This document shows positions 7,148 to 16,629 of a DNA stretch of 64,000 nucleotides, one piece after another. Source of the stretch: Amycolatopsis coloradensis (lineage in GTDB: Bacteria; Actinomycetota; Actinomycetes; Mycobacteriales; Pseudonocardiaceae); NCBI RefSeq assembly GCF_037997115.1, contig NZ_CP150484.1, forward strand, positions 1,000,988 through 1,064,987, in the 5' to 3' direction. The notes beneath the pieces are model-generated. The model saw only the letters and a list, made by a program, of their open reading frames with translations, did not search any database and was not told the origin of the DNA. Within the stretch, counting starts at the first letter, position 1. Each line of letters starts with the position of its first letter. A program made the translations under genes and the position numbers.

Positions 7148-10100
7148 ATGTACACCCCGTCCGATCTCGCCGACCTGCTCGAATGCGAGCACCGCAGCCT
7201 CCTGAACCAGGCGCTGGCCGCCGGCCTCCCGGGAACGCCGCGGCCGGGCTCCGGGCCGGATCAGCTGGCGGTCACGCACGGGCGCGCGCACGAGGCCGCG
7301 ACGCTGGACAAGCTGCGAGGCGAACGGAGCGCCGTCGTCGAGATCGACGAACGCGACCCGGTCGTCGCCGCGAAGGCCACCGAAGAGGCGCTACGGGCCG
7401 GCGCGCCGGTGATCTACCAGGCGGTCTTCCACGACGGCGAGTTCTCTGGCCGCGCCGACTTCCTGATGCGGGACGAGGAAGGCCGTTACGAGGTCTACGA
7501 CACGAAGCTGGCCAGGCACGCGAAGCCCGCCGCGGTCGTCCAGCTGACCGCGTACGCCGACGCGCTGCGCCGGGCGGGCTGGCCCGCCGGTCCGCGGATG
7601 CATCTGCTGCTGGGCGATCACAGCACGCGTTCGTTCCGCGTCGACGACTTCCTCCCGCTGGTAAACCGGCTCCGCGCCCGGCTGCGAAACCGGCCGCCGA
7701 CCCTGCCGGTCCCGCTGTGGGCCGACGAGCGGCCCGCGTGCGGCGGCTGCTCCTACGCCGCGCACTGCGCGAGCGCCCGCGAAGCCGATCGCGATCTTTC
7801 TCTGGTCGCGGGGATGCGCGGCGATCAGCGGCGCAAACTCGTCGCCGCGGGTCTCGGCACCATCGACGCGCTCGCGGCCGCCGCACCGGAAGACCGGCCG
7901 CGCGACATCTCGACCACGTCGTTCACCACGCTGCGCGCCCAGGCCGCGATCCAGGTCCGGCAGGACGCCACCGGGCAGATCGCCTACGAGGTCATCGATC
8001 CGGACGCGCTGGCCGAACTCCCGCCACCCGCGCCCGGCGACGTGTTCTTCGACATGGAAGGCGACCCGTACGCCTTGGCGGGCGAAGGGCTCGAATACCT
8101 CTTCGGCGCCGTTACCGCCGAGGAGGGCACGAAGTTCACGCCGTTCTGGGCGCACAACCGGTCGCAGGAGAAACGGGCCTTCGAGGAGTTCGTCGACTTC
8201 GCCACCGCGAGGCTCGCGGAGCATCCCGGTTCGCACGTCTACCACTACGCCCCGTACGAGGTCACCGCGATCAAGCGGCTCGCCGCCGTGCACGGGACCC
8301 GCGAGGACGCCGTCGACCACCTGCTGCGCAGCGGTGGTCTGGTGGACCTGTATTCCGTGGTGCGCAAGGCACTCCGGGTCTCGCAGCGGTCGTACTCCAT
8401 CAAGTACCTCGAACCGCTCTACATGCCCGAAGCCCGCGACGGCGACGTCAAGACCGCGGTTTCGAGCATCGAGGCCTACGAGGAATACCTGACGCTCACC
8501 GCCTCCGGCGAGACCGAACACGCGGAAGAAGTGCTGCGCGGGATCAGCGACTACAACGAATACGACTGCGTCTCCACGCTGCGGCTCTTCGAATTCCTCC
8601 ACAAAGTCCGTGTGAAGGAAGAGATCGCGCTCGCCGAGCCGCCGGAAGAGTCCGATATGGACGCACTGCTCCGGCAGTCCGAGGAGGACGTCGCCGCCCA
8701 GAAACGCGCCGAACGCGCCGCTCAGCTGGCCGCGCTGGTCGATCCGCTGCTGGACGGGCTCCCCGACGATCCGGCCGAGTTCACCGGAGAGGATCGCGCC
8801 CGCGCGCTGCTGGCCGCGTCCGTCGGCTACCACCGCCGCGAGACGAATCCGGCGTGGTGGGAGTACTTTCGCCAGCTGGCCGCCCCGCTCGGCGATCTGG
8901 AGACCGACAACGCCTGCACCGTCCCGGTCTCGTTGGAGGCCGGGGAATGGGTGCCGCCGTCGGGCCGGGTCCGGAAGGCGAAGCGCTCGCTCGTGCTTCG
9001 CTGCGACCCGGACCGGCCGCATCCCTTCGCCCCCGGCGACGACGTCCGCCTGCGGTACGGAGCGGCCGCGAGGGACGCCAAGGTCGTCTCGGCCACCGCC
9101 GTCGAGCTGACCCTGGAAGAGAGCTGCCCGCCCGACGAGACCACCGCCGACCGGCCGGTCGCGGTGCTGCCCGGGAGCCCGGTCCGCCCCTCCCCCAAGG
9201 ACGACGCGGTCGCGGATCTCGCCCGCCTCGTCGTCGACACGCTGCCGGTGCTGCCCGCCCATCCCGGCGTCGATCTCCTCCGGCGTACGACGCCGCGGCT
9301 GCGCGACGACCGGGGCTTGCCCGAACCCGGGCCGGACCTGGTGACCACGGTGATCGAGGCCGTCGAGGCGCTCGACGGCTCCACGCTCGCCGTCCAGGGC
9401 CCGCCCGGCGCGGGTAAGACGTACCTCGCGGGCAGGCTGATCGCGAAACTCGTGCGCGCGGGCAAGACGATCGCCGTCACGTCGACCAGTCACAAGGCCG
9501 TGGAGAACGTGCTGTCGGCCGCGCTCAAGAACGCGCCGGATCTGCCGTGCGCCAAACGCGCCAAGCGGACCCCGGATCCAGCCGCGCCGTGGGAGCAGCC
9601 GAAGACCAATCCCGCGCTGGTGAAATGGCGCGAGGAGCACGACACCGGCCATCTGGTCGGCGGGACGGCCTGGACGTTCGCGAACGCCGCGATCCGGGAA
9701 GAGCCGTTCGACCTGCTGATCATCGACGAGGCGGGCCAGTTCGCCCTCGCCGACGCGCTCGCGGTGTCGATGTGCGCCAAGAATCTCCTGCTGCTGGGCG
9801 ATCCGCAGCAGTTGCCGCAGGTCGTGCAGGGTACGCATCCCGCGGGCGCCGAAGCGTCCGCGCTCGGACACCTGATCGGCGAGGCGGACATCATCCCGGC
9901 CGAGCTCGGGTACTTCCTCGACGAAACCCGCCGGATGCATCCGGCCGTCTGCGCGCCGGTGTCGCGGCTGTCCTACGCGGGCCGCCTGCACTCGCATCCC
10001 TCGGCGGCCGAGCGGTCGATCGACGGCGTCGAAGCGGGCCTGTACCTCGCCGAGGTCGACCACCACGGCAACACGACACGGTCGATCGAGGAGGCCGAGG

Positions 10101-10543
10101 CGGTCACCTCCCTCGTCGCCGAACTCCACGGCCGCGCCTGGACCGATCACGGCGAGCCCCGGCCGCTCGGCGACGCAGACATCCTGGTGGTGGCGCCGTA
10201 CAACCTGCAGGCCAGGGTCGTGGCCCGCGCACTGGACCAGGCCGGGCACCCCGGCGTCAGGGTGGGCACCGTGGACCGGTTCCAGGGGCAGGAGGCGCCG
10301 GTGGTGATCACCACCATGACCTCGTCGTCGGCCGTCGATCTGCCGCGTGGCCTGGACTTCCTGCTCTCCCGCAACCGGCTCAACGTGGCGCTCTCACGGG
10401 CGCAGGCGCTCGCGATCGTGGTCTGCTCGCCGCGGCTGGTCGAAGCCGACATCCGCACGGTCGACCAGATGCGGCTGGTTTCGGGCATGCTCGGGTTGAT
10501 GACCGAAGCCGTGCCGTGGCACGCAGGACGGAGTGGACGATGA
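7148..10543 (+). CDS. TM0106-family RecB-like nuclease fused to SF1 helicase
   Basis: A 1131-residue DNA/RNA-processing enzyme. Residues about 90-130 carry the RecB-type nuclease core (GRADFLM ... YEVYDTKLARHAK). A cysteine set, ACGGCSYAAHC (about 197-207), may hold an iron-sulfur cluster. An RNase H-like/DEDD block DVFFDMEGDPY begins near 300. The C-terminal half is a UPF1/DNA2-like SF1B helicase: QGPPGAGKTY (about 750-759), IIDEAGQFA (about 858), LGDPQQLPQ (about 884), ETRRMHP, TVDRFQGQEAPVV and RNRLNVALSRAQ (motif VI, about 1075). All helicase motifs look intact. The stop overlaps the next ATG by 4 bp, so a small partner is translationally coupled. Physiological role is unknown; repair or defence are both open. 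Confidence 0.88.
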   Translation: MYTPSDLADLLECEHRSLLNQALAAGLPGTPRPGSGPDQLAVTHGRAHEAATLDKLRGERSAVVEIDERDPVVAAKATEEALRAGAPVIYQAVFHDGEFSGRADFLMRDEEGRYEVYDTKLARHAKPAAVVQLTAYADALRRAGWPAGPRMHLLLGDHSTRSFRVDDFLPLVNRLRARLRNRPPTLPVPLWADERPACGGCSYAAHCASAREADRDLSLVAGMRGDQRRKLVAAGLGTIDALAAAAPEDRPRDISTTSFTTLRAQAAIQVRQDATGQIAYEVIDPDALAELPPPAPGDVFFDMEGDPYALAGEGLEYLFGAVTAEEGTKFTPFWAHNRSQEKRAFEEFVDFATARLAEHPGSHVYHYAPYEVTAIKRLAAVHGTREDAVDHLLRSGGLVDLYSVVRKALRVSQRSYSIKYLEPLYMPEARDGDVKTAVSSIEAYEEYLTLTASGETEHAEEVLRGISDYNEYDCVSTLRLFEFLHKVRVKEEIALAEPPEESDMDALLRQSEEDVAAQKRAERAAQLAALVDPLLDGLPDDPAEFTGEDRARALLAASVGYHRRETNPAWWEYFRQLAAPLGDLETDNACTVPVSLEAGEWVPPSGRVRKAKRSLVLRCDPDRPHPFAPGDDVRLRYGAAARDAKVVSATAVELTLEESCPPDETTADRPVAVLPGSPVRPSPKDDAVADLARLVVDTLPVLPAHPGVDLLRRTTPRLRDDRGLPEPGPDLVTTVIEAVEALDGSTLAVQGPPGAGKTYLAGRLIAKLVRAGKTIAVTSTSHKAVENVLSAALKNAPDLPCAKRAKRTPDPAAPWEQPKTNPALVKWREEHDTGHLVGGTAWTFANAAIREEPFDLLIIDEAGQFALADALAVSMCAKNLLLLGDPQQLPQVVQGTHPAGAEASALGHLIGEADIIPAELGYFLDETRRMHPAVCAPVSRLSYAGRLHSHPSAAERSIDGVEAGLYLAEVDHHGNTTRSIEEAEAVTSLVAELHGRAWTDHGEPRPLGDADILVVAPYNLQARVVARALDQAGHPGVRVGTVDRFQGQEAPVVITTMTSSSAVDLPRGLDFLLSRNRLNVALSRAQALAIVVCSPRLVEADIRTVDQMRLVSGMLGLMTEAVPWHAGRSGR

Positions 10544-10836
10544 CCGAGAACAACCCGGACAAGAAGCCGGAGATCCTCGACGCCGAGATCGTCGAAGAGA
10601 CCCCGACCGCGCCGGTCGAGGTCCCGGAGCCGGATTACAGCGAGAGCGGCGTGCCCTCGTTCGACCACGTGCGGGACCGGATCGAGCAGCGCTACACGAC
10701 GTCGCTGGGCTCGACCGAGCTCGCCGGGCTCGGCGGCAAGGAAGACGTCGCTTCGCTCGACAAGAAGATCGCCGACCGCGACAAGGCCGCCAAGGACAAG
10801 CTGGCCGAGATCCGCCGCGCGATGCGCGAGCAGTGA
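10540..10836 (+). CDS. Small acidic hypothetical protein coupled to the nuclease-helicase
   Basis: A 98-residue protein starting at the ATG of an ATGA overlap with the nuclease-helicase stop. The first 55 residues are acidic and proline-rich (ILDAEIVEETPTAPVEVPEPD), likely disordered. The last 45 form a charged helix, with DKKIADRDKAAKDKLAEIRR predicted to be a coiled coil. There is no known domain. Tight coupling to the preceding enzyme suggests a subunit, regulator or stability partner; this is inference. Confidence 0.7.
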   Translation: MTENNPDKKPEILDAEIVEETPTAPVEVPEPDYSESGVPSFDHVRDRIEQRYTTSLGSTELAGLGGKEDVASLDKKIADRDKAAKDKLAEIRRAMREQ

Positions 10837-10837
10837 G

Positions 10838-13800
10838 CTAACCCCAGTGCGGTGAACCGGCCTTCACCGCGATGTCCCGCGCCTTCCGATGGTGCTCGGC
10901 GGCCGCTTCTCGCAGGCCGAGGGCGGTGGCCAGCTCGCCGAGGTAGTACGCGACCGGGCGGAGGGTGAGCATCCCGCTCCCGGCGCCGGCGATCTCCCCT
11001 TCGGCGGGCAGGAGTTCGGCGTACAGGCTTTCCATCGTCGTCCGGTCACCGAGTTCGAGCGCGACGACGGCGTGCAGACAGGTGCGTGCCTCGAACAGCA
11101 GGTCTCTTGGCGAATCCGGGATCGGGAGCGCCGGGCGGCACCAGCTTTCGTAAGCGCCGTAGTCGTCTTCCCAAGCTTCCGGCGGCAAACCACGCTGGAT
11201 CCGGTCGCAGTACAGCGCGAGCGCGAGGATCCCGTTGTCCACACCGGACATGGCCGTTCCCGCGAGACCCGCCGCCGCGGCGCGGTAGGCGGCCTCCCCA
11301 CCGGGACCGGTCATCGCGGTCCGCATCGCGCGATACCACCGGGTGAACACGCCGACGAGCGGAAGACCGTATCGCTCGCCGAGTTCGTCCGCCGACGCGG
11401 CGTGCCGGTCCGCGGCGGCGAAATCCGCGAGCGCGCTTTTCGCCTGCAGGAGCACGAGGTGCCCGAGCACCTCGAACGTCACGAGCCCGTGCCGCGCGGC
11501 GAGGCCGACCAGTTCGGCGCCGATCGCGGCCCGCTCGGGGGCGAGACCGGCGCGGTCGAAGGACTGCAGGAACCGGGCGTTGAGCGCGAACGCCAGCAGA
11601 GCCGGATCTTCCAGCCGCCGGGCGAGCTCCTCGGCTTCCCGGGCCGCCTCGCGTGCCCGCGGTCCACCCGCGTTCCGCATCTCGACGGCGAGGGTCGCCA
11701 GCAGACGGCACCGCTCGGCCACGTGTTCGGCGGGCAAGGCGGCGAGGGTGCGCTCGACGGCTTCCGCGATCCGGGAAGCGAGTTCCCTGTCGTCGCTTTC
11801 GGTCCAGCTGGCGGGGACGTCGAAGGCACCGATCACCCGTGCGGTCAGCAGTGGATCGTCCAGCTTTTCGGCCAGTTCCAACGCTTCGGCCCGATGCTTC
11901 CGCGACTGGCCGAGCCCGCCGGCGACGGCCGAAGCGCGGGCCTTGCCCATGATCAGCTCCAGCCGCTTCGCCGTGTCGGAGGCGCCGAAGCGGTCGAACG
12001 CGGCGAGTGCGGCGTCCCAAAGGCGTGCCGCTTCCGTTGACGCGAAACGGTTCTCGGCCCGTTCGGCGGCGGCCTGCGCGTACCGCGCGGCACGGTCGTC
12101 GTGCTCCTCCGACAGGAGGAAGTGGTGCGCCAGGGCGTCGACGTCGTCCGGGCGGAGATCTTCCAGCGCTTCGGCGATCTCGCCGTGTTCGCGGGCGCGC
12201 CGTGAACGGGAGAGATCGTGGTAGAGCGTGTCCCGCACGAGCGCGTGCGCGAACCGGAACCGGCGCGGCGCCCGCTCGGTCAGGAATCCGCGCCGGACCG
12301 CGATCTCGGCGGCGTCGAGCGCGGTCTTCCCCACCAGGGTTTCGAGAAGGTCCAGATCGACGTCCGTCCCGATCACCGCCGCCCGCCGCACCACGCCGCG
12401 GACGTCGTCCGGCAGCGCGTCCACCCGGTGGCGGACGACGTCGCGGACGCCCGGCGGCACCGCGTCCAGGGCGGCCGCGCCTTCGGTGGCCAGCAGGCGG
12501 GCGAGTTCACGGACGAAGAACGCGTTCCCACCGGTGCGCCGATGGAGCACCGCGGCGGTGTCCGGATCGATCTCTTCTCCGGTCGTGGCACGGACCAGGC
12601 CGACGACCTCGGTCTCGGGCAAGCCGCCGAGATAGATCCGCGTCGGCTCGTGGCGAGCGGCCCTGGCGAGGAAGTCCGTCAGCCGGGCGGGCGGGTCGGT
12701 GCCGCGATAGGTCGCGATGATCGACACCGGTTCGGCCAGCACCGAGGTCAGCAGCGCCAAGGTCTCTTCGCCCGCCCAGTGCAGATCGTCGAGGACGAGC
12801 AGGAGCGGCGCGGCAGCGGACAGATGAGCCGCGACGGCGCGATGCCACCGCCAGCGCGCGGCCAGTGGGTCTTCGGTCCCCGGCTCCGCCGTCGGCGCCG
12901 GGCCGTACCCGGCGTCGGCGAGCGTGGTCAGGATCCGGGTCCAGGCGTAGGCGGGCGGCGCGCCCTCGTCGTCGGGATCGCTTCCCCACGCCGTGGTCCA
13001 GCCTCGCGCGGCGAGACGTGCGGAGAACGCTTCGGCGAGCGCGGTCTTCCCCACCCCGGCGTCGCCGGAGACGAGCACCAGCCGAGACCGCGTCACGGCT
13101 TCTTCGAGCTCGGCCAGCTCCGCGTCGCGCCCGACCAATGGCCGCTCGGCGATCTTGGGCGCGGACGGCTCCAGCCGAGGCGCTTGCGCGAGGATGTCGG
13201 CCTCCAGTTCCCGCAGGCCGGCGCCGGGATCGATGCCGAGTTCGTCGGCGAGGTGTTCGCGCGCCGTGCGCAACACCGCCAGCGCGTCACCCTGCCTCCC
13301 GGCGCGATAGAGCGCGAGCGCCAGAAGCCGGGAACCGTTCTCCCTCAGCGGATGCGCACGCACCAGCCCTTCCAGCCACGGGATCGCCTCGGCGGCGCGC
13401 CCGAGCGCGAGGAGCGCTTCGGCACGGAGTTCTCCCGCCAGCGAACGGAGTTCGGTCAAGCGGGAGACTTCGCCGACGGCCCAGCCCTCCTCGGCGAATT
13501 CGGCGTACGCGGGGCCGCGCCAGAGCGCGAGGGCGGTGTCCACTTGCGACAGTGCCGCGTCCGGCCGCCGGGCGTCGAGCAGTTCACGGGCCGCTGCGAC
13601 GGCGGTCTCGAATTCCCACGCGTCGACGGAATCGGCGCGCAGGGCGTAGCCGCGGGCGACCGTGACGAGCAGCCGCGCGGGCTCACGAGGCGCGCGATCC
13701 GGCTCGAGGGCGCGGCGCAGGGCACCGACGAACGTCTGGACGGCGCCGACCGCGCCCTCGGGCGGGCGTTCCCACAGGTCGTCGACCAGGCGTTCCACCG

Positions 13801-13921
13801 GCACGACCCGGCCACGGGCGATCAGCAGCCTGGCCAGCACCGCGCGGTGCCGCGGGCCCTTGAGCCCGGCTTCGCCCCGCGCGTCCTCGGCCACGAGCGG
13901 ACCGAGCACCCCGAACCGCAT
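10838..13921 (-). CDS. AfsR/SARP-type transcriptional regulator with AAA ATPase domain
   Basis: A 1027-residue regulator. Residues 1-95 form an OmpR-type winged helix (MRFGVLGPL start, then HRAVLARLLIARGRVVPVERLVDDLW), followed by the bacterial transcriptional activation domain at about 100-245 (ELGIDPGAGLRELEADIL). The AAA/NACHT-like ATPase begins with PLVGRDAELAELEEAV and carries Walker A SGDAGVGKTAL near residue 285 and Walker B LLLVLDDLHWAGEE near 370. The rest is helical TPR-like repeats. No C-terminal LuxR helix-turn-helix is present. The ATG at 13921 follows GGAGG by 5 bp, so the in-frame GTG two codons earlier is rejected. Such proteins are often pathway or global activators, but no biosynthetic cluster adjoins it. 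Its target is unknown. Confidence 0.88.
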   Translation of the reverse strand: MRFGVLGPLVAEDARGEAGLKGPRHRAVLARLLIARGRVVPVERLVDDLWERPPEGAVGAVQTFVGALRRALEPDRAPREPARLLVTVARGYALRADSVDAWEFETAVAAARELLDARRPDAALSQVDTALALWRGPAYAEFAEEGWAVGEVSRLTELRSLAGELRAEALLALGRAAEAIPWLEGLVRAHPLRENGSRLLALALYRAGRQGDALAVLRTAREHLADELGIDPGAGLRELEADILAQAPRLEPSAPKIAERPLVGRDAELAELEEAVTRSRLVLVSGDAGVGKTALAEAFSARLAARGWTTAWGSDPDDEGAPPAYAWTRILTTLADAGYGPAPTAEPGTEDPLAARWRWHRAVAAHLSAAAPLLLVLDDLHWAGEETLALLTSVLAEPVSIIATYRGTDPPARLTDFLARAARHEPTRIYLGGLPETEVVGLVRATTGEEIDPDTAAVLHRRTGGNAFFVRELARLLATEGAAALDAVPPGVRDVVRHRVDALPDDVRGVVRRAAVIGTDVDLDLLETLVGKTALDAAEIAVRRGFLTERAPRRFRFAHALVRDTLYHDLSRSRRAREHGEIAEALEDLRPDDVDALAHHFLLSEEHDDRAARYAQAAAERAENRFASTEAARLWDAALAAFDRFGASDTAKRLELIMGKARASAVAGGLGQSRKHRAEALELAEKLDDPLLTARVIGAFDVPASWTESDDRELASRIAEAVERTLAALPAEHVAERCRLLATLAVEMRNAGGPRAREAAREAEELARRLEDPALLAFALNARFLQSFDRAGLAPERAAIGAELVGLAARHGLVTFEVLGHLVLLQAKSALADFAAADRHAASADELGERYGLPLVGVFTRWYRAMRTAMTGPGGEAAYRAAAAGLAGTAMSGVDNGILALALYCDRIQRGLPPEAWEDDYGAYESWCRPALPIPDSPRDLLFEARTCLHAVVALELGDRTTMESLYAELLPAEGEIAGAGSGMLTLRPVAYYLGELATALGLREAAAEHHRKARDIAVKAGSPHWG

Positions 13922-14042
13922 CGTCACCTCCTCGCTGCACCGACGGTGATCATCGTGCCCCGGCCGCTCGGTCGCCGCTGACCGGGTGCTGATTCGGACC
14001 GGGCACGCTGGCGATCGTCACGGAACGACCAGGAAGGTACCC

Positions 14043-14912
14043 ATGCGCATCACCGGATTCGACTACCAGCGTGTGCCCGTCGCGGACGGCGTAGCGGTCA
14101 ACGTCGCCGTCGCCGGGACGGGCAGCCCGATCGTGCTGTTGCACGGTTTCCCCGAGACCCATCTCATGTGGCGGCACGTCGCGGCCGATCTGGCGGCCGA
14201 CCACACCGTCCTCTGCCTTGACCTGCGAGGATACGGCGAAAGCGACAAGCCCGCCGACACCGGCGAGACTTACTCGAAGCGGTCGATGGCGGACGATGTC
14301 GTCGCCGTCGCGAAGGCCTTCGGTCACGACCGATTCGCCCTCGCCGGGCACGATCGGGGCGCGCTGGTGGCGCTGCGCGCCGGCCTCGACCACCCGGACA
14401 AGGTGAGCCATCTCGCGATCCTCGACGTGCTGCCGACGCTGGACATGTGGGACGTCCTGCACGGCACCACCGCCGCGGTCGGCTTCCACCTCTACCTGAT
14501 GGCCCAGCCGCCCGGACTGCCCGAACAGCTGATCGGCGCCGCTCCCGACGCGTTCTTCGGTCACTTCCTCGACGCGTGGACCCAGCGCGGCGACGCGATC
14601 CCGGCCGACGTCCGGGCCGCGTACCTGGAGGCGTCACGGAACGCGGTGACCTCGATCGTCGCCGACTACCGCGCGTCGGCCGGCATCGACGTCGAGCACG
14701 ACCAGGCGGACCGCGCGGCGGGCAACCGGCTCACGATGCCGCTCACCGTGCTCCAGCAGGATTGGGGCGCCGCACTGGGCTACGACGCCGTCGCGCTCTG
14801 GCAGGCGTGGGCGACCGACTTGGACCACCGGACGGTCACGTCGGGGCACTTCATGGCCGAGGAATCACCGGCGGAGGTGGTGAAGGCGCTGCGGGACCTG
14901 CTCACGCGCTAG
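14043..14912 (+). CDS. Alpha/beta hydrolase, haloacetate dehalogenase/epoxide hydrolase-like
   Basis: A 289-residue cytosolic hydrolase. HGFPETHLMWRHVA (oxyanion HG-x-P, about residues 38-51), DLRGYGESDKP, GHDRGALVALR with Asp104 as nucleophile, and His268 in TSGHFMAEE give a complete Asp-His catalytic set. An Asp nucleophile in GHDRG fits fluoroacetate dehalogenases and epoxide hydrolases rather than esterases. An AGGAAGG lies just before ATG 14043. It diverges from the SARP regulator by 121 bp. The natural substrate cannot be read from sequence. Confidence 0.85.
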   Translation: MRITGFDYQRVPVADGVAVNVAVAGTGSPIVLLHGFPETHLMWRHVAADLAADHTVLCLDLRGYGESDKPADTGETYSKRSMADDVVAVAKAFGHDRFALAGHDRGALVALRAGLDHPDKVSHLAILDVLPTLDMWDVLHGTTAAVGFHLYLMAQPPGLPEQLIGAAPDAFFGHFLDAWTQRGDAIPADVRAAYLEASRNAVTSIVADYRASAGIDVEHDQADRAAGNRLTMPLTVLQQDWGAALGYDAVALWQAWATDLDHRTVTSGHFMAEESPAEVVKALRDLLTR

Positions 14913-14915
14913 GGC

Positions 14916-14934
14916 CGCCTCCCAGGCAGAGGCG
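14916..14934 (+). terminator. Hairpin after the alpha/beta hydrolase gene
   Basis: CGCCTC (14916-14921) pairs with GAGGCG (14929-14934) across a 7-nt loop, 3 bp after the stop codon. There is no T-run, so it is a stem only. Confidence 0.4.
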
Positions 14935-14956
14935 ACGCGCCGCCAGTGTCCACAAA

Positions 14957-14979
14957 GGGTCGTGAGCGGTGAGGGGGTT
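14957..14979. repeat. Left half of a GTGAGTGGT-family palindrome, split by an IS remnant
   Basis: GGGTCGTGAG at 14957-14966 and the following bases are the inverted complement of 15589-15612, with several mismatches. In the intact copy at 51901-51946 the two arms are 2 bp apart. Here they are separated by about 610 bp that contain an IS481 transposase remnant. GGTT occurs at both inner edges (14976-14979 and 15583-15586) and could be a target duplication. Confidence 0.6.
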
Positions 14980-15588
14980 GTGTGGTGATCATGCGGCGAT
15001 GGGCAGAGCAGGGTTTGTCGCCGCGATCGTCAAGGCCGCCGCGGGCGAGAAGATCAACGTGGCGCGGTTCCAGGCCGAGGGGACCGTCGGGTTCGCCTGA
15101 TGGTCCCGCCGCCCTCGCGGTCGTCGATCTACCGGATCCTGCGCGATCGCGGCCAGATCGAGCCTGCAGAAATGGCTCGCCGCCCGGCCACCAGCCGAGA
15201 ACCTGGCCGCTCTGCAACACCTTCTCGACGATTACCGCCTGATCTACAGCAACCGGAGACACCAGAGCCTCGACGGCCACACCCCGCGGCAACGCTACGA
15301 CGCCAGCCCCAAAGCCACTCCACTCGAAGGTTCCACAGCTCCCAGCGGAACCACCCAGCGCGCCGTCTCCAGCACCGGGGTCATCGCCTTCCCCGGCTGT
15401 TCCATCGTGCTAGGCCGACACCGTCTTCTGGCAGGGCGACCGCGTCGCCATCATGATCAACGACACAGTCGCCCGCCGGCTCACCCTCAACAGATCAGTA
15501 CGCTACCGACCACTGACCAACCCAGAACTGTCCGACAAGTACTGAAACACAACTGTCCGTGAGGTCCTGAAACAGGACAGACGGTTAG
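14980..15588 (+). mobile_element. IS481-family insertion sequence remnant
   Basis: Fragments of an IS481-type transposase read in shifting frames. SRSSIYRILRDRGQIEP (15115-15165) is the segment just before the DDE core. It is followed directly, in another frame from about 15166, by LQKWLAARPPAENLAALQHL, which in intact transposases lies after the core. A YSNRRHQSLDGHTPRQRYD block, a C-terminal RLTLNRSVRYRPL block and a stop at 15542-15544 complete it. Roughly 200 residues containing the catalytic aspartates are missing, so the element is dead. TGTCCG-type repeats (15528-15533, 15554-15559) near the right side resemble IS481 ends. The left end is not clear. Confidence 0.75.
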
Positions 15589-15612
15589 AACCGCCTTTAT
15601 CACTCACGACCC
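15589..15612. repeat. Right half of the split palindrome
   Basis: AACCGCC followed by TATCACTCACGACCC completes the palindrome whose left arm is at 14957-14979. The preceding ACGGTTAG (15581-15588) is the inner end and loop of a normal copy. Confidence 0.6.
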
Positions 15613-15805
15613 CCTCGCGAACCCACGCGAATGCCTCAAACCGGGCACTGGATTCAAAGAAGGGTGTCCCTTGTGGACGGTCGCTGGAACTTCGGTTCCG
15701 GCATGGACCTGCTCGGCGCGACGGTCGCGATCCGTCCTTGCGTCTCCATCCGCGCCCGAGCGTTGGGGTAACCGGCGTAGTAGCCGGGCACGACCCGTCC
15801 CACCA

Positions 15806-16443
15806 TCAGCTCTTCGAAGGGACGAACTCCACGTCGGCTGACTTGAGCCGTTCGAGTGCCGGGCTTTCGCCCCGTTCCGCGGCGGGCGCGACCGCGAGAT
15901 TCTGCTCGGCCGCCGCCCACGACGACGCGCCGAGGTAAAGGAGCTTACGGGCACGATCAGGGCGGTCAGGCACCACGGACACACTCGCCAGGCCAGGACG
16001 GTGCTGGCGAACTCCTGGAGACCTCGGATGTGGGTCAGCACCTTGTCGCGGAAGTCCTCGTCCGTGAGGAACCGGTCGGACAGCTTGTTGACCACGGCCC
16101 GCAGGGCGCGCAGGATTCGGCGCCTGCCGCGATACTTGGGCTCCAGCCAGGCGATGCTCCGGAGTCTCGACGCGCGGAACAGCGGGGTCACGACGGTGTC
16201 CAGCCAGTGCGTGACAGCGAGCGACAGGGTGCCGAGAAGGTAGGCGGCGAAAGTGGCGGCCGCGAAGACCGCGGCCTTTCCCGCCCAGGACCCGAGGTCC
16301 AGCAGGTCCCGGTAGACGCCGGAAGCCTGAGCCGATGGAGGCAGGCCCGGCCGCGGGGCGAGCCAGAGGCCGAGAAGCCAGACGTATCCCGCGGCGAGCG
16401 GTGCCCGGAGCTCCCGCAGCCCGGGAAGAAGACTCGACAGCAT
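15806..16443 (-). pseudogene. Frameshifted membrane-protein gene
   Basis: The ATG at 16443 opens a frame with two hydrophobic segments (about residues 15-35 and 58-85), a basic cytoplasmic region (KYRGRRRILRALRAVVNKL) and a third hydrophobic stretch ending CLTALIVP. At about 15955 the protein-like sequence jumps frame to RKLLYLGASSWAAAEQN ... ALERLKSADVEFVPSK, ending at 15806, while the original frame becomes arginine/serine-rich. A further short readable stretch in the third frame (EELMVGRVVPGYYAGYPNA, to 15654) may be a third fragment or a shadow. I recognise no family. It adjoins the IS remnant, in keeping with a decaying region; a sequencing error could also produce one shift. Confidence 0.55.
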
Positions 16444-16629
16444 GGCCCTCCGCCCGCCGACGACCGGTCGCACCAGGCGATGTCACCCGGTCTCTCACCG
16501 TTACAGAACCCGCGACGTGAGCCGAACGGCGCAACCCGCACCTCCACCCGCGCCAATCCGGCGGGCCTTCGGGTTTAGCGCTCGCACCGCGGGGTAACGG
16601 GAATCGGCACGACGAATGAGGGGCCCGAC

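Noticed and set aside
7391..10249. A 952-codon open frame on the minus strand
   Set aside because: It lies wholly opposite the nuclease-helicase gene; its arginine/glycine-rich composition and lack of motifs fit an antisense shadow of high-GC coding DNA.
15654..15805. A separate small gene reading MVGRVVPGYYAGYPNARARMETQ
   Set aside because: It starts on the stop of the preceding frame and may be a third fragment of the frameshifted membrane protein; too little evidence for an independent gene.
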